Positions 23,864 to 34,644 of a stretch of 64,000 nucleotides of DNA are shown in pieces. Each line of letters opens with the position of its first letter. The first letter of the stretch is position 1. Where the stretch lies: assembly GCF_002208095.1 (NCBI RefSeq), contig NZ_CP017990.1, forward strand, positions 1,612,001-1,676,000, given 5' to 3'. Below the pieces are notes generated by a model. The model was not told the DNA's origin, did not search any database, and was given only the letters and a program-made list of their open reading frames with translations. Position numbers and translations under genes: made by a program. This DNA comes from Enterobacter cloacae complex sp. ECNIH7. Its GTDB lineage: Bacteria > Pseudomonadota > Gammaproteobacteria > Enterobacterales > Enterobacteriaceae.

Positions 23864-26296
23864 TTACAGCGTATGTTCAGTACGGGCGATAATATCGTCC
23901 TGCGCATCCGGCGACAAGGCGGTGAAGAACGCCGAGTAGCCCGCGACGCGCACCACGAGATCGCGATACTGGTCAGGATGTTTCTTCGCTTCCAGCAGCG
24001 TTTCGCGCGAGACGATGTTGTACTGAATATGCCAGCCCTTATGCACCCCGAAGAAGGTGCGCAGCAGCACCATCAGCTTCTGGCGATCGCTGTCGTTTTC
24101 CAGCGTCGACGGGTTCAGCTTCTGGTTAAGCAGCACGCCGCCGAGAATCGCTTCCGTCGGCAGTTTACCCACCGAGCCAATTACCGCCGTCGGGCCGAGG
24201 TGGTCCGTACCGGAAGCCGGGCTTGCTCCTTCCGCCAGCGGGGTGTGCGCCTTACGTCCGTCCGGCGTGGCCATCGTTGCCGCGCCAAACGGCACGTTTG
24301 CGGAGATGGAAGAGGTGCCCGCGTAGTAGTTACCGCCAATCGGGCCGCGGCCGTGGCGCGGGTTGTGGTACTGCTTAAGCTCTTCGATGTAGGTCTGATA
24401 GGCGCGCGTCAGCAGCATGTCCACGCTGTCGTCGTCGTTGCCGTACTTCGGCGCACCGTTGATCAGGCGCTGACGCAGCTGCTCGTGGGTCAGTCCGTCG
24501 AAGCCATCCGCCAGCGCCGCCGCCAGCTGCTGCTGACCGATAGTGCCCTGCTCGAACACCAGCTTCTTCACCGCCGCCAGGCTGTTGCCGAGGTTGGCGA
24601 TGCCCACCTGCAGGCCGGAGACCCAGTCGTACTTCGCGCCGCCCTGCTTGATGCTTTTCGCGCGTTCGATGCAGTCGTCCACCAGCGCCGAGCAGAGAAT
24701 GTCGTGGACGTTCTCTTCCAGCATGGTGTCCACCACGTACTCAATCTCGATGGACTTGCGGGTGTAGTAGCGGATCTGGCTATCCCACGCCGCCATCACT
24801 TCGTCGAAGTTGTCGAAGTTACCGGCGGAGAGCGCTTTCTCCTGCGGCAGGAACACCTTGCCGCTGGTGGCGTCGCGGCCGCCTTCCAGCGCCGCCAGCA
24901 TCACGCGGGCGAAGTTGATAAAGCTCATGCCGGTACAGCGGTAGCCCCACTTGCCGCCCACAGCGGTTTCGATGCAGCCGATGGCCGCATAGTCGTAGGC
25001 GTCGTCTCGTTCAACGCCTAGCTTGATGAATTCCGGAATGACGATTTCATCGTTGTTGAACGCGGGCATCCCGAAGCCGCAGCGGATCACCTGCACGCAG
25101 GCGTCGAGGAAGTCGTTGCTCATGCCCGCGTGGTAGCGCACGCTCAGGTTCGGCTGGGTGGAGCGCAGGCGACCGCAGGATTCCAGAATCGCGTAGGAGA
25201 GCGGGTTCACCGCGTCCATCGGCTCGCCGTTGACCAGCTTCTGGCCGCCGATGGTGACGTTCTGGTACAGCGGGCTACCGGCAGAAGCTTTCGAGTGAGA
25301 GCCGGAGCGGATCTTGTTCACTTCCAGCAGCTTCAGCCAGCAGCTGTGCAGCAGCTCGATAGCGTGTTCGCGATCCAGGCTCTGGTTCAGCTCCACGTCG
25401 CGGCGGTAGTACGGATAGAGATACTGGTCCATACGCGCGAAGGAGACGGAGTGGCCGTTGGACTCAATCTGCAGGATCAGCTGGATGAAGTAGCACAGCT
25501 GCAGCGCCTGCCAGAAGGTTTTTGGCGGCTCGTGGGCAATCACGTCGCAGTTCTCCGCCATCGCCAGCAGCTCGTCGCGGCGGCTTGCGCGGGTTTCGGT
25601 GGAGGCCATCTCGCGCGCCAGATCGGCGAAGCGTTTGATGTGCAGGCTTACCGCTTCCAGCACGATATCAATTGCCTTCAGGAACTGATCGCCGTGCAGG
25701 TCTTCCAGCACCGTCAGGTTGATGCGCGAGCGGCGCTCGGCCACTTTGGCGCGCAGGCCGTCGAGGCCTTTCTCCAGCACCAGCGGGAAGTTGACCGCCA
25801 GGTGCGCGTCGCCGGAGGTCATGTTGCCTTCGGCTTTGATAATGCCGGTTTCCAGCAGGCCTTTCTGCTCGTCGGTGAACATGCCGTAGCAGCGGTCCTG
25901 CACCGTCTGGCCGCGCCACCACGGGCAGATGTCGTGCAGCACGCGCTTGTTCTCTTCGCTCACCGCAAAGCCCGCGCCCGGGCGGTCCGCCAGATCGTCG
26001 ATCTCTTTCTCAATCCAGGATACGGTGTATTCCGGGAAAATCGGCGCGGCGCGCACTTCGCTTGCCTGGTTACCGATAATTAGCTCATCGTGTTTGATCC
26101 AGATGGTGCGCTCGGCCAGGTGATGCGCCAGCGCGAGGGCGCGGCGCACCGGGATCGGCTTGTCCATGTGCTGCTGGTACATTTCGGTGTAATGCTGCGC
26201 GCGCTCGGTACAGACCGGCGGCTTGACGATATGCACCAGCGCCGTTTTGTGCGCCTTAATGCGCTCGCTGAGGGTGTTGAGATTCAGGGTCGTCAT
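23864..26296 (-). CDS. ybiW: Glycyl-radical enzyme YbiW (1,5-anhydroglucitol 6-phosphate lyase type)
   Basis: An oxygen-sensitive anaerobic enzyme of 810 residues. Catalytic Cys441 lies in AIGCIETAVGG and the radical Gly786 in VRVAGYSAFF, both in the expected places. The Cys motif differs from the GCVEP of glycerol and choline-type enzymes and matches E. coli YbiW. As I recall, E. coli YbiW was recently reported to open the ring of 1,5-anhydroglucitol 6-phosphate to 1-deoxyfructose 6-phosphate, which FsaA then cleaves. Earlier annotations call it formate acetyltransferase 3, and its true pyruvate activity is doubtful. The activase gene ybiY ends four bases upstream, so they form an operon. 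The tail carries a strong hairpin. Confidence 0.92.
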   Translation of the reverse strand: MTTLNLNTLSERIKAHKTALVHIVKPPVCTERAQHYTEMYQQHMDKPIPVRRALALAHHLAERTIWIKHDELIIGNQASEVRAAPIFPEYTVSWIEKEIDDLADRPGAGFAVSEENKRVLHDICPWWRGQTVQDRCYGMFTDEQKGLLETGIIKAEGNMTSGDAHLAVNFPLVLEKGLDGLRAKVAERRSRINLTVLEDLHGDQFLKAIDIVLEAVSLHIKRFADLAREMASTETRASRRDELLAMAENCDVIAHEPPKTFWQALQLCYFIQLILQIESNGHSVSFARMDQYLYPYYRRDVELNQSLDREHAIELLHSCWLKLLEVNKIRSGSHSKASAGSPLYQNVTIGGQKLVNGEPMDAVNPLSYAILESCGRLRSTQPNLSVRYHAGMSNDFLDACVQVIRCGFGMPAFNNDEIVIPEFIKLGVERDDAYDYAAIGCIETAVGGKWGYRCTGMSFINFARVMLAALEGGRDATSGKVFLPQEKALSAGNFDNFDEVMAAWDSQIRYYTRKSIEIEYVVDTMLEENVHDILCSALVDDCIERAKSIKQGGAKYDWVSGLQVGIANLGNSLAAVKKLVFEQGTIGQQQLAAALADGFDGLTHEQLRQRLINGAPKYGNDDDSVDMLLTRAYQTYIEELKQYHNPRHGRGPIGGNYYAGTSSISANVPFGAATMATPDGRKAHTPLAEGASPASGTDHLGPTAVIGSVGKLPTEAILGGVLLNQKLNPSTLENDSDRQKLMVLLRTFFGVHKGWHIQYNIVSRETLLEAKKHPDQYRDLVVRVAGYSAFFTALSPDAQDDIIARTEHTL

Positions 26297-26300
26297 AGGT

Positions 26301-27200
26301 TTATCCTCGTAAGGTCGCGGTTAACCCTTTCTGGCAGGCGTACTGCTGCGCGAAGTCCAGCAGGGCAGGGTTATCCAGCGGTTTGTCAGGGGCAGAGTAG
26401 GGTTGGCCGAGCAGGGTGTATTTGTTCATGCCCAGCGTGTGATACGGCAGAAAATGAATATCGTCGACGCCGAGCTCGTCGGCAGCGAAGTTGGTAATGG
26501 CGGTAACAGACGCTTCGTCAGCGTTAAAGCCCTGGATCAGCGGCACGCGAATGGTGATTTTTTTCCCGGCGGCGGCAAGGCGCTTCAGGTTGTCCAGGAT
26601 TCGCTTAGCCGAACCGTCCGTCCACTGTTTGAACACCTCACCGTCGACGTGCTTCAGGTCGGCGAGGAACAGATCGACGTAGGGTAATGACGGCTCGATG
26701 TAATGCCACGGCACGTGGAGGCAGGTTTCCACGGCAGTGTGGATCCCCTGTTCGTGGCTGGCTTTAAACAGGGCGTGCGCCAGCTCGGGGTTCATAAACG
26801 GCTCGCCGCCGGAGAGGGTGATCCCGCCGCCGCTGCGGTCGTAAAAGGGCTTGTCGCGCAGTACGGTCGCCATGATCTCCGCGACCTGCTGTTCTTCACC
26901 GCAGACGGTCAGCGCCTGCGTCGGGCAGCAGTTAGTAAGGGCGTTGAGCGCGGCTTCATCAAGCTTCTCGCGATGGATAACCAGGCCATTCAGCGCGCGT
27001 TCGATGCAGCCCGGCGCCGCCTGCTGGCAAAGATCGCAGCCGTCCAGGCACAGGCGCGCATCAAACAGCACGTCCCGGCTGCGGGAGCGGCTTTCCGGGT
27101 TCTGACACCAGCGACAGCCCAGCGAGCAGCCTTTCAGGAACACCACGGTTCGAATACCGGGGCCGTCGTGGGTAGAGTAACGCTGAATATTGAAGATCAT
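26301..27200 (-). CDS. ybiY: Glycyl-radical-enzyme activating enzyme YbiY (radical SAM)
   Basis: A 299-residue radical S-adenosylmethionine enzyme that makes the glycyl radical on YbiW. The radical-SAM cluster motif C-x3-C-x2-C is visible as [14 protein letters not shown] second Cys-rich insert typical of this activase subclass follows ([15 protein letters not shown], about residues 50-70, plus CCPTQAL). The TGGGEPF-type motif is [14 protein letters not shown]. coli YbiY has 308 residues, so the length is normal. It leads the ybiYW operon. A copy of the CTTTCATTCGAAAG site lies 38 bases before its start and is shared with the divergent gene fsaA. Confidence 0.94.
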   Translation of the reverse strand: MIFNIQRYSTHDGPGIRTVVFLKGCSLGCRWCQNPESRSRSRDVLFDARLCLDGCDLCQQAAPGCIERALNGLVIHREKLDEAALNALTNCCPTQALTVCGEEQQVAEIMATVLRDKPFYDRSGGGITLSGGEPFMNPELAHALFKASHEQGIHTAVETCLHVPWHYIEPSLPYVDLFLADLKHVDGEVFKQWTDGSAKRILDNLKRLAAAGKKITIRVPLIQGFNADEASVTAITNFAADELGVDDIHFLPYHTLGMNKYTLLGQPYSAPDKPLDNPALLDFAQQYACQKGLTATLRG

Positions 27201-27237
27201 GATTTCGCCTCTCGTATTGCATATGAAGATTAAATTA

Positions 27238-27251
27238 CTTTCGAATGAAAG
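27238..27251. promoter_or_regulatory. Shared operator-like site, ybiY/fsaA copy
   Basis: CTTTCGAATGAAAG is the exact reverse complement of the ybiU site at 22706-22719. It lies in the 128-base gap between the divergent start codons of ybiY (27200) and fsaA (27329), so one bound regulator could control both directions. Confidence 0.75.
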
Positions 27252-27328
27252 CTATCTTGATGCAGGTCAACTCTTGAGCAGGTTTTGTCGTGATAGGGTA
27301 AGTGCAGGCTAATTTTGAGGGTGACATC

Positions 27329-27991
27329 ATGGAACTTTATCTCGACACATCTGACGTTGCGGCAGTCAAAAAGCTGGCGCGTTTCTTCCCGCTGGCGGGC
27401 GTGACCACCAACCCAAGCATTGTGGCGGCAGGTAAAACGCCGCTGGACGAGCTGCTGCCGGCGCTGCATGACGCGCTGGGCGGTAAAGGCCGTCTGTTCG
27501 CCCAGGTGATGGCTACCACCGCCGAAGGGATGGTGGAGGACGCGCGTAAGCTGCGTGCCATCATTAACGATCTGGTAGTAAAAGTGCCGGTGACCGCCGA
27601 AGGGCTGGCGGCGATCAAGATGCTGAAAGCGGAAGGGATCCCGACGCTGGGTACGGCGGTTTACGGTGCCGCACAGGGGATGCTCTCGGCGCTGGCGGGG
27701 GCGGAGTATGTGGCGCCTTACGTTAACCGCGTGGACGCGCAGGGCGGGGACGGGATCCAGACCGTGGTTGAACTGCAACAGCTGCTGACGCTGCACGCCC
27801 CGCAGTCAAAGGTGCTGGCCGCGAGCTTCAAAACGCCACGTCAGGCGCTGGACTGCCTGCTGGCAGGCTGCGCGTCAATCACGCTGCCGCTGGACGTGGC
27901 GCAGCAGTTTATTACCTCTCCGGCCGTGGATGCGGCGATTGTGAAGTTTGAGCAGGACTGGCAGGGGGCGTTTGGACGGACGTCGATCTGA
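27329..27991 (+). CDS. fsaA: Fructose-6-phosphate aldolase FsaA
   Basis: Class I aldolase of the transaldolase family with 220 residues, the same length as E. coli FsaA. It splits fructose 6-phosphate, or 1-deoxyfructose 6-phosphate, to glyceraldehyde 3-phosphate and dihydroxyacetone or hydroxyacetone. The Schiff-base Lys85 is in [10 protein letters not shown]. The N-terminus [10 protein letters not shown] and the C-terminus [10 protein letters not shown] match the family end to end. The start at 27329 has GAGGG eight bases upstream; longer in-frame readings are spurious. It is divergent from ybiYW across a shared operator-like site, which fits a role downstream of YbiW. Confidence 0.95.
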   Translation: MELYLDTSDVAAVKKLARFFPLAGVTTNPSIVAAGKTPLDELLPALHDALGGKGRLFAQVMATTAEGMVEDARKLRAIINDLVVKVPVTAEGLAAIKMLKAEGIPTLGTAVYGAAQGMLSALAGAEYVAPYVNRVDAQGGDGIQTVVELQQLLTLHAPQSKVLAASFKTPRQALDCLLAGCASITLPLDVAQQFITSPAVDAAIVKFEQDWQGAFGRTSI

Positions 27992-27992
27992 C

Positions 27993-28080
27993 GGGTGCGG
28001 CCTGATGCCCTCACCCCAACCCTCTCCCACAGGGAGAGGGAGAAAACACTAAAACGGCAACCTGAAGGTTGCCGTTTGCT
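27993..28080. repeat. Composite REP-like repeat, copy 4 (inverted)
   Basis: The reverse complement matches copies 1 and 3, including AAAGCAAACGGCAACC, TTTTAGTGTTTTCTCCCTC and the GTGAGGGCATCAGG tail. AAACGGCAACCT (28052-28063) pairs with AGGTTGCCGTTT (28066-28077) over only two unpaired bases and is followed by a short T-rich tail. It separates the convergent genes fsaA and moeB. Confidence 0.85.
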
Positions 28081-28833
28081 TTAACCTCCGCAAACCTCAC
28101 ACCCCGGGTTACGCATCAGCTTCATCTCGCGGAACTGGCAGGTCATCGCGTCATACATCACGATTTTCCCCGCCGCAGGCGTGCCGTAGTGTGCCAGCAC
28201 TTTGATTGCTTCCATTGCCTGCAGGGAGCCAATCACGCCGACGAGCGGCGCCATCACGCCCGCCTCGACGCAGGTCAGCGCGTTCTCGCCAAACAGACGG
28301 CTCAGGCAGCGGTAGCAGGGTTCACCATCCGCGTACGTAAAGACGCTGATTTGCCCCTCCATGCGGATTGCCGCGCCGGAGACCAGCGGGGTTTTGTGGG
28401 CAAAACAGCCCGCGTTCAGCTGGTTACGGACGGTGACGTTATCGGTGCAGTCCAGCACCAGGTCATGCTGCGCAATCTGCGCCGACAGCGCGCCGTCATC
28501 CAGCATAGCGTCAATCAGGGTGAACTGAACGTTGGGGTTGATGCGCGCCAGCGCCGAGCGGGCAGAGTCCACTTTCGGCTGGCCAACCGTCGCGTCGCTG
28601 TGCAGCGTCTGGCGCTGGAGGTTTGACACCGACACGGTATCGAAATCCAGCAGCGTCATCCTGCCCACGCCCGCCGCCGCAAGATACTGCGCGGCGGCGC
28701 AGCCAAGACCGCCGAGCCCAACAACCAGCACGCTTGCTGCCTTAAGCGCTTCCTGGCCCTCGAAGTCAAACCCGCGCAGCACAATCTGGCGGTTGTAGCG
28801 CATCATCTCCGGGTCGCTCAGCTCCACCGTCAT
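28081..28833 (-). CDS. moeB: Molybdopterin-synthase adenylyltransferase MoeB
   Basis: A 250-residue E1-like enzyme that adenylates the C-terminal glycine of MoaD so that it can be thiocarboxylated during molybdopterin synthesis. The nucleotide-binding loop is VVGLGGLGCAAAQYL. Zinc is held by CYRC and CEVC (the C-terminal GCEVCGG). RYNRQIVLRGF is the family N-terminus. The start at 28833 lies one base after the moeA stop (TGACATG), so the two genes are coupled; earlier in-frame ATGs are unlikely. Confidence 0.96.
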   Translation of the reverse strand: MTVELSDPEMMRYNRQIVLRGFDFEGQEALKAASVLVVGLGGLGCAAAQYLAAAGVGRMTLLDFDTVSVSNLQRQTLHSDATVGQPKVDSARSALARINPNVQFTLIDAMLDDGALSAQIAQHDLVLDCTDNVTVRNQLNAGCFAHKTPLVSGAAIRMEGQISVFTYADGEPCYRCLSRLFGENALTCVEAGVMAPLVGVIGSLQAMEAIKVLAHYGTPAAGKIVMYDAMTCQFREMKLMRNPGCEVCGG

Positions 28834-28834
28834 G

Positions 28835-30067
28835 TCAGCCTCCGAACAGGTGGTTAAAACGCTCGATCTCAACCCACTCGCCGGCTTCCACATTGCCGCG
28901 CTCGCGCTCCAGGACGATAAAGCAGTTGCCCTGGCTGAAGGAGCTGAAAATGTGTGAGCCCTGGTGCCCGGTGGTGCTCACTTCCAGCTCGCCGTCCGCG
29001 TTGCGCGCCAGAATGCCGCGCTGGAAATCGAGACGACCCGGCGATTTTTTCAGGCGCGTGGCGGCGCGCACGCGCTGGCGTTCCGGCAGCGGGCTGGCGC
29101 TGTTGCCTGAAAGCTTCGCCAGCAGCGGGATCACCAGCTGGTAGAAGGTGAGTGCCGCCGAGACCGGATTACCCGGCAGGCCGCAGAACCAGCCGTGCGT
29201 GAGCTTGCCAAACGCGAACGGTTTGCCCGGCTTGATGGCCAGCTTCCAGAAGGCGATTTCCCCCAGCTCTTCAAGGATGGTTTTGGTGTAATCCGCTTCG
29301 CCCACGGAGACGCCGCCAGAGCTGATAACCACGTCGGCGGCGTTATCCGCCTCGATAAACGCGGCGCGCAGTTTTTCCGGATCGTCAGGAATAATGCCGA
29401 GGTTAATCACCTCGCAGCCCAGCTGCTCCAGCATCAGGTGTACCGCCAGGCGGTTGGTGTCGTAAATCTGACCGTCCTGCAGCGGCTGGCCCGGAAGCTG
29501 CAGCTCGTCACCGGTGGAGAAAACGGAAACGCGCACTTTACGGATCACGTCGATTTCAGCCACGCCGAGCGACGCCAGCACCGGCAGCTCACCTGCCGTC
29601 AGCTTCTGCCCGGCAGAAAAGACCGTCGCACCAAGGGTGATATCTTCGCCCGTGCGGCGGATGTTCTGGCCCGCTTTGACGCTGGCGGTAAAACGCACGC
29701 CTTCGTCGGTCTGTTCGGTCTCTTCCTGCATCACCACGGCGTCACAGCCGGCCGGAACCGGCGCGCCGGTCATGATGCGCACGCAGGTGCCCGCAGGCCA
29801 TTCACCGCTAAACGGCTGGCCCGCAAAGGCCTTACCCGCCACCGGCAGGGCGTTACCCGTCTGGAGATCCGCCAGGCGTACCGCGTAACCGTCCATCGCG
29901 GAATTATCAAACCCCGGCACGTTAAGCGGAGAGACGATATCGCGCGCGGAGATACGGCCAAAACAGCGCACGAGGGGCAGCGTCTCAACGTCATGCAGCG
30001 GGGAAACTCGGTCAAGCATCTGCGTGAGTGCCGTCTCAAGCGGCATCAGTCCGGCGGTAAAATCCAT
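28835..30067 (-). CDS. moeA: Molybdopterin molybdotransferase MoeA
   Basis: A 410-residue enzyme that inserts molybdate into adenylated molybdopterin. The domains in order are an N-terminal MoeA segment ([18 protein letters not shown]), the phosphate-clamp [31 protein letters not shown] and the MoCF-binding core [24 protein letters not shown], with GKPFAFG and GLPGNPVSA. The C-terminal beta domain follows. The start at 30067 matches the E. coli N-terminus; an upstream ATG would add 12 unrelated residues. It is operonic with moeB and divergent from iaaA. Confidence 0.96.
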   Translation of the reverse strand: MDFTAGLMPLETALTQMLDRVSPLHDVETLPLVRCFGRISARDIVSPLNVPGFDNSAMDGYAVRLADLQTGNALPVAGKAFAGQPFSGEWPAGTCVRIMTGAPVPAGCDAVVMQEETEQTDEGVRFTASVKAGQNIRRTGEDITLGATVFSAGQKLTAGELPVLASLGVAEIDVIRKVRVSVFSTGDELQLPGQPLQDGQIYDTNRLAVHLMLEQLGCEVINLGIIPDDPEKLRAAFIEADNAADVVISSGGVSVGEADYTKTILEELGEIAFWKLAIKPGKPFAFGKLTHGWFCGLPGNPVSAALTFYQLVIPLLAKLSGNSASPLPERQRVRAATRLKKSPGRLDFQRGILARNADGELEVSTTGHQGSHIFSSFSQGNCFIVLERERGNVEAGEWVEIERFNHLFGG

Positions 30068-30255
30068 GGTGGGCTCCTGCGGAGTAACAACGAAAGCGCT
30101 CATTATGGCAGAAAAGTGCGGCTAACTGTATGACCTGATGGGTGTACGCTTTACATCACAGTTACGTCTTTCTATATTCAAAAATCATCTGAAGTTTCAT
30201 CGACGATAATGATATTTATAGAAAAAGCCGCAAATCAGGCTAACGGGTGATGCGA

Positions 30256-31194
30256 ATGGTTAATGCGGTAATCGCAATTCATGGTGGCGCCGGGGCAATC
30301 ACCCGAGCACAGCTCAGTCCCGAGCAGGAAAAGCGCTATATCGACGCGCTGTACGCCATTGTGGAAACGGGCCAGAGAATGCTGGAAGCGGGCGAAAGCG
30401 CGCTGGACGTGGTCACCGAGGCGGTGCGCCTGCTGGAAGAGTGCCCGTTGTTTAATGCGGGGATCGGTTCGGTCTTTACCCGGGATGAAACGCACGAGCT
30501 GGATGCCTGCGTGATGGATGGTATCTCCCTGAAAGCGGGGGCCGTGGCAGGCGTCAGCCACCTGCGCAATCCGGTGCTGGCGGCGCGTCTGGTGATGGAG
30601 GCGAGTCCGCACGTGCTGCTGACGGGGGCCGGGGCGGAGGCGTTTGCCTTCGAGCACGGGATGGAACCGGTATCGCCGGATCTGTTTTCCACGGAGGAGC
30701 GCTACCAGCAGCTGCTGGAGGCCCGTTCGGCGGGCATGACGCAGCTTGACCATGCAGCGCCGCTCGATGAAACCACCAAGATGGGCACGGTCGGCGCGGT
30801 GGCGCTCGATAAGGCCGGAAACCTCGCGGCGGCGACCTCAACGGGCGGGATGACCAACAAGCTGCCCGGGCGCGTCGGCGATAGCCCGCTGCCGGGCGCC
30901 GGCTGCTACGCCAATAACGCGACGGCGGCGGTGTCGTGTACCGGAACCGGGGAAGTGTTTATCCGCGCCCTTGCGGCCTATGACATTACCGCGCTGATGG
31001 ATTACGGCGGCTTAAGCCTGAGCGAGGCCTGCGAGCGCGTGGTTATGGAAAAACTACCTGCCCTGGGCGGCGTCGGCGGGCTCATTGCGGTGGATCGTGA
31101 GGGCAACGTGGCTCTGCCGTTCAACAGCGAAGGCATGTATCGCGCCTGGGGTTATGCCGGTGATGAACCGAGCACGGGCATCTATCGTGAATAA
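30256..31194 (+). CDS. iaaA: Isoaspartyl peptidase / plant-type asparaginase IaaA
   Basis: N-terminal-nucleophile hydrolase of 312 residues (E. coli 321). It removes isoaspartyl dipeptides and also acts on asparagine. It is made as a precursor that cuts itself before Thr178 in [10 protein letters not shown], giving alpha and beta chains. [12 protein letters not shown] opens the protein and [17 protein letters not shown] lies after the cut. Starts at 30250 and 30256 are both possible; I chose 30256 by alignment with E. coli. It leads an operon with the glutathione importer genes gsiABCD, and the gap to gsiA is 11 bases. Confidence 0.94.
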   Translation: MVNAVIAIHGGAGAITRAQLSPEQEKRYIDALYAIVETGQRMLEAGESALDVVTEAVRLLEECPLFNAGIGSVFTRDETHELDACVMDGISLKAGAVAGVSHLRNPVLAARLVMEASPHVLLTGAGAEAFAFEHGMEPVSPDLFSTEERYQQLLEARSAGMTQLDHAAPLDETTKMGTVGAVALDKAGNLAAATSTGGMTNKLPGRVGDSPLPGAGCYANNATAAVSCTGTGEVFIRALAAYDITALMDYGGLSLSEACERVVMEKLPALGGVGGLIAVDREGNVALPFNSEGMYRAWGYAGDEPSTGIYRE

Positions 31195-31205
31195 GGGGGC
31201 AGCGC

Positions 31206-33077
31206 GTGCCGCACAGTGAAGAACTGGACAACCGCGAAGTGCTGGCTGTCCATCAGCTCAATATTGCGTTTCAGGAAGAGCGGCAGTTCATCCCCGCAGT
31301 ACAGAATTTATCGTTCACGCTCAGGCGCGGCGAGACGCTGGCGATTGTTGGCGAGTCCGGCTCCGGTAAATCGGTCACCGCGCTGGCGCTGATGCGCCTG
31401 CTGGAACAGACGGGCGGGCAAATCAGCAGCGAGAAAATGCTCCTGCGCCGCCGCAACCGTCAGGTCATTGATTTAAACGAGCTGAGCGGCGCGCAGATGC
31501 AGGGCGTGCGCGGGGCGGATATTGCGATGATCTTCCAGGAGCCGATGACCTCCCTGAACCCGGTTTTCCCGGTCGGGGAACAAATCGCCGAGTCCATCCG
31601 CCTGCATCAGGGGCTGAGCGGCGATGAAGCGCTCAAAGAGGCCCGGCGGATGCTGGAGCTGGTGCGCATTCCGGAGGCGCAGGCCATTCTGGGTCGCTAC
31701 CCGCATCAGCTTTCCGGCGGCATGCGTCAGCGGGTGATGATTGCCATGGCGCTCTCGTGCCGTCCGGCGGTGCTGATTGCCGACGAGCCGACAACGGCGC
31801 TGGACGTGACGATTCAGGCGCAGATCCTGCAGCTCATCAAAGTGCTGCAGCAGGAGATGGAGATGGGGGTGATTTTCATCACCCACGATATGGGCGTAGT
31901 AGCCGATATCGCCGATCGGGTGCTGGTGATGCACAAAGGCAGCGCGGTGGAAACCGGCCCGGTCGAGCAGATTTTTCACGCGCCGGTTCATCCTTACACC
32001 AAAGCGCTGCTGGCGGCGGTTCCGCGCCTGGGGGCGATGAACGGCAGCGATTTGCCGCGCCGCTTCCCCCTGATTTCTCTTGAGGCATCTGAGCAGCAGG
32101 AGGATGAGCGCGAGCAGGACACCGTGGTGCCGGGCAAGCCCATTCTGGAAGTGCGCAATCTGGTTACCCGGTTTCCGCTGCGCAGCGGCGTACTGAACCG
32201 CGTGAAGCGCGAAGTGCATGCGGTGGAAAACGTCAGCTTCGATCTCTGGCCGGGCGAAACGCTGGCGCTGGTGGGGGAGTCCGGCTGCGGTAAATCCACC
32301 ACCGGGCGCGCGTTGCTCCGTCTGGTGGAATCTCAGGAAGGCAGCATTACCTTTAACGGCGAGCGCATTGATACCCTTCCGGACAGCAGGCTGCAGGCGG
32401 TGCGGCGGGATATTCAGTTTATTTTCCAGGATCCGTACGCCTCCCTCGATCCGCGCCATACGGTGGGGTATTCGATCATGGAGCCGCTGCGGGTGCATAA
32501 CCTGCTCGACGGCGAAGCGGCCCAGCGCCGCGTGGCCTGGCTGCTGGAGCGCGTCGGCCTGAAGCCGGAGCACGCCTGGCGTTATCCGCACGAGTTTTCC
32601 GGCGGACAGCGACAGCGTATCTGCATCGCCCGCGCGCTGGCGCTGAACCCGAAAGTGGTGATTGCCGATGAGTCCGTCTCGGCGCTGGATGTCTCTATCC
32701 GGGCGCAAATCATCAACTTACTGCTGGATTTACAGCGGGATATGGGCATTGCCTTCCTGTTTATCTCGCACGATATGGCGGTGGTCGAGCGCATCAGCCA
32801 TCGCGTGGCGGTGATGTTTATGGGACAGATCGTGGAGATTGGTCCGCGAAGGGCGGTGTTTGAAAACCCGCAGCATCCGTACACCCGCAAGCTTATCGCG
32901 GCGGTCCCGGTAGCCGATCCCGCGCATCGTCACGGCCAGCGCGTGCTGCTGCAGGATGAAATGCCGGGCAATATTCATAAACGCGGCGAGGCCGTGGAGC
33001 GCGTGACGCTGCGCGAGGTCGAGCCGGGTCATTTCGTCGCTCCCCCGCGTCAGGACAACGCTTTTTCGCGGTTATAA
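31206..33077 (+). CDS. gsiA: Glutathione ABC importer, fused double ATPase GsiA
   Basis: Cytoplasmic ATP-binding subunit of 623 residues with two ABC domains in one chain, equal in length to E. coli GsiA. Domain 1 has Walker A GESGSGKS, signature LSGGMRQR and Walker [12 protein letters not shown]. Domain 2 has [16 protein letters not shown] and [12 protein letters not shown]. Both carry the oligopeptide-transporter C-terminal extension ([12 protein letters not shown] and [12 protein letters not shown]). It powers import of reduced glutathione through GsiC and GsiD. The start codon is GTG, with GGGGG a few bases upstream. Confidence 0.96.
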   Translation: MPHSEELDNREVLAVHQLNIAFQEERQFIPAVQNLSFTLRRGETLAIVGESGSGKSVTALALMRLLEQTGGQISSEKMLLRRRNRQVIDLNELSGAQMQGVRGADIAMIFQEPMTSLNPVFPVGEQIAESIRLHQGLSGDEALKEARRMLELVRIPEAQAILGRYPHQLSGGMRQRVMIAMALSCRPAVLIADEPTTALDVTIQAQILQLIKVLQQEMEMGVIFITHDMGVVADIADRVLVMHKGSAVETGPVEQIFHAPVHPYTKALLAAVPRLGAMNGSDLPRRFPLISLEASEQQEDEREQDTVVPGKPILEVRNLVTRFPLRSGVLNRVKREVHAVENVSFDLWPGETLALVGESGCGKSTTGRALLRLVESQEGSITFNGERIDTLPDSRLQAVRRDIQFIFQDPYASLDPRHTVGYSIMEPLRVHNLLDGEAAQRRVAWLLERVGLKPEHAWRYPHEFSGGQRQRICIARALALNPKVVIADESVSALDVSIRAQIINLLLDLQRDMGIAFLFISHDMAVVERISHRVAVMFMGQIVEIGPRRAVFENPQHPYTRKLIAAVPVADPAHRHGQRVLLQDEMPGNIHKRGEAVERVTLREVEPGHFVAPPRQDNAFSRL

Positions 33078-33100
33078 CTTACAACAGGCAGGAGAACACA

Positions 33101-34639
33101 ATGGTTACATTTGTAGCGCGTAGATGGTTGTTAGCCGCGAGCGTGACGGCAGCCCTGGCCGCTGCCCCCGCGTTCGCTGCCAAAGACGTGGTGGTTGCCG
33201 TCGGCTCGAATTTCACCACGCTCGATCCGTATGACGCTAACGACACGCTCTCTCAGGCGGTGGCGAAATCGTTCTATCAGGGCTTGTTTGGCCTCGATAA
33301 AGAGATGAAGCTCAAAAACGTGCTGGCGGAGGGGTACACCGTATCCGAGAACGGGCTGGTGTATACCATCAAGCTCAGGACCGGCGTGAAGTTCCAGGAC
33401 GGCACCGACTTTAATGCGGACGCGGTGAAAGTAAACCTCGACCGCGCCAGCAATCCTGAGAACAGCCTCAAGCGTTACAACCTCTATAAAAACATCGCCA
33501 AAACCGAGGTGGTCGACCCGGCGACGGTTAAAATCACCCTGAAAGAGCCGTTCTCCGCGTTTATCAATATCCTGGCGCATCCGGCAACGGCGATGATTTC
33601 CCCTGCCGCGCTGAAGAAATACGGCAAGGAGATCGGCTTCCACCCGGTAGGTACCGGTCCGTACGAGCTGGTCACCTGGAATCAGACCGATTTTGTGAAG
33701 GTGAAGAAATTCGCGGGCTATTGGCAGAAAGGGCTGCCGAAGCTGGACACCATCACCTGGCGCCCGGTGGTGGACAACAACACCCGCGCGGCGATGCTGC
33801 AAACCGGCGAGGCGCAGTTTGCCTTCCCGATCCCGTATGAGCAGGCCGCCATTTTGCAGAAAAACAGCAAGCTGGAGCTGGTCGCCAGCCCGTCGATCAT
33901 GCAGCGCTACATCAGCATGAACGTCACGCAAAAGCCGTTCGATAACCCGAAGGTGCGTGAAGCCATCAACTACGCCATTAACCGTCAGGCGCTGGTGAAG
34001 GTCGCCTTCGCCGGATATGCCACTCCGGCCACCGGCGTGCTGCCACCGGCGATCGCCTATGCGCAAAGCTATCAGCCGTGGCCGTACGATCCGGCTAAAG
34101 CGCGCGAGCTGCTGAAAGAGGCGGGCTTCCCGAACGGTTTCAGCACCACGCTGTGGTCCTCGCATAATCACAGTACCGCCCAGAAGGTGCTGCAGTTTAC
34201 CCAGCAGCAGCTGGCGCAGGTTGGTATCAAGGTACAGGTGACCGCGATGGATGCCGGACAGCGTGCGGCAGAAGTGGAGGGGAAAGGGCAGAAAGAGAGC
34301 GGCGTGCGGATGTTCTATACCGGCTGGACGGCCTCGACCGGTGAAGCCGACTGGGCGCTGTCGCCGCTGTTTGCCTCGCAAAACTGGCCGCCAACCCTGT
34401 TCAACACTGCGTTTTACAGCAACCCGCAGGTGGACAAAGACCTGGCCGATGCCCTGAAAACCACCAAACCGGAAGAGAAGGCGCGCCTCTACAAAGACGC
34501 GCAGGATATTATCTGGAAAGAGTCACCGTGGGTGCCGCTGGTGGTGGAGAAACTGGTGTCAGCCCATAACAAAGCGTTGACCGGGTTCTACATCATGCCG
34601 GACACGGGCTTTAGCTTTGACGATGCGGATTTAAAATAA
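33101..34639 (+). CDS. gsiB: Glutathione-binding periplasmic protein GsiB
   Basis: Solute-binding protein of 512 residues in the DppA/OppA class (SBP family 5), matching E. coli GsiB. A signal peptide spans residues 1-26 with cleavage after AFA. The class signature is [16 protein letters not shown] and [16 protein letters not shown]. It captures glutathione in the periplasm and hands it to GsiCD. AGGCAGGAGA precedes the ATG. Its place between the ATPase and permease genes is the normal gsi order. Confidence 0.95.
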   Translation: MVTFVARRWLLAASVTAALAAAPAFAAKDVVVAVGSNFTTLDPYDANDTLSQAVAKSFYQGLFGLDKEMKLKNVLAEGYTVSENGLVYTIKLRTGVKFQDGTDFNADAVKVNLDRASNPENSLKRYNLYKNIAKTEVVDPATVKITLKEPFSAFINILAHPATAMISPAALKKYGKEIGFHPVGTGPYELVTWNQTDFVKVKKFAGYWQKGLPKLDTITWRPVVDNNTRAAMLQTGEAQFAFPIPYEQAAILQKNSKLELVASPSIMQRYISMNVTQKPFDNPKVREAINYAINRQALVKVAFAGYATPATGVLPPAIAYAQSYQPWPYDPAKARELLKEAGFPNGFSTTLWSSHNHSTAQKVLQFTQQQLAQVGIKVQVTAMDAGQRAAEVEGKGQKESGVRMFYTGWTASTGEADWALSPLFASQNWPPTLFNTAFYSNPQVDKDLADALKTTKPEEKARLYKDAQDIIWKESPWVPLVVEKLVSAHNKALTGFYIMPDTGFSFDDADLK

Positions 34640-34644
34640 ACCTC

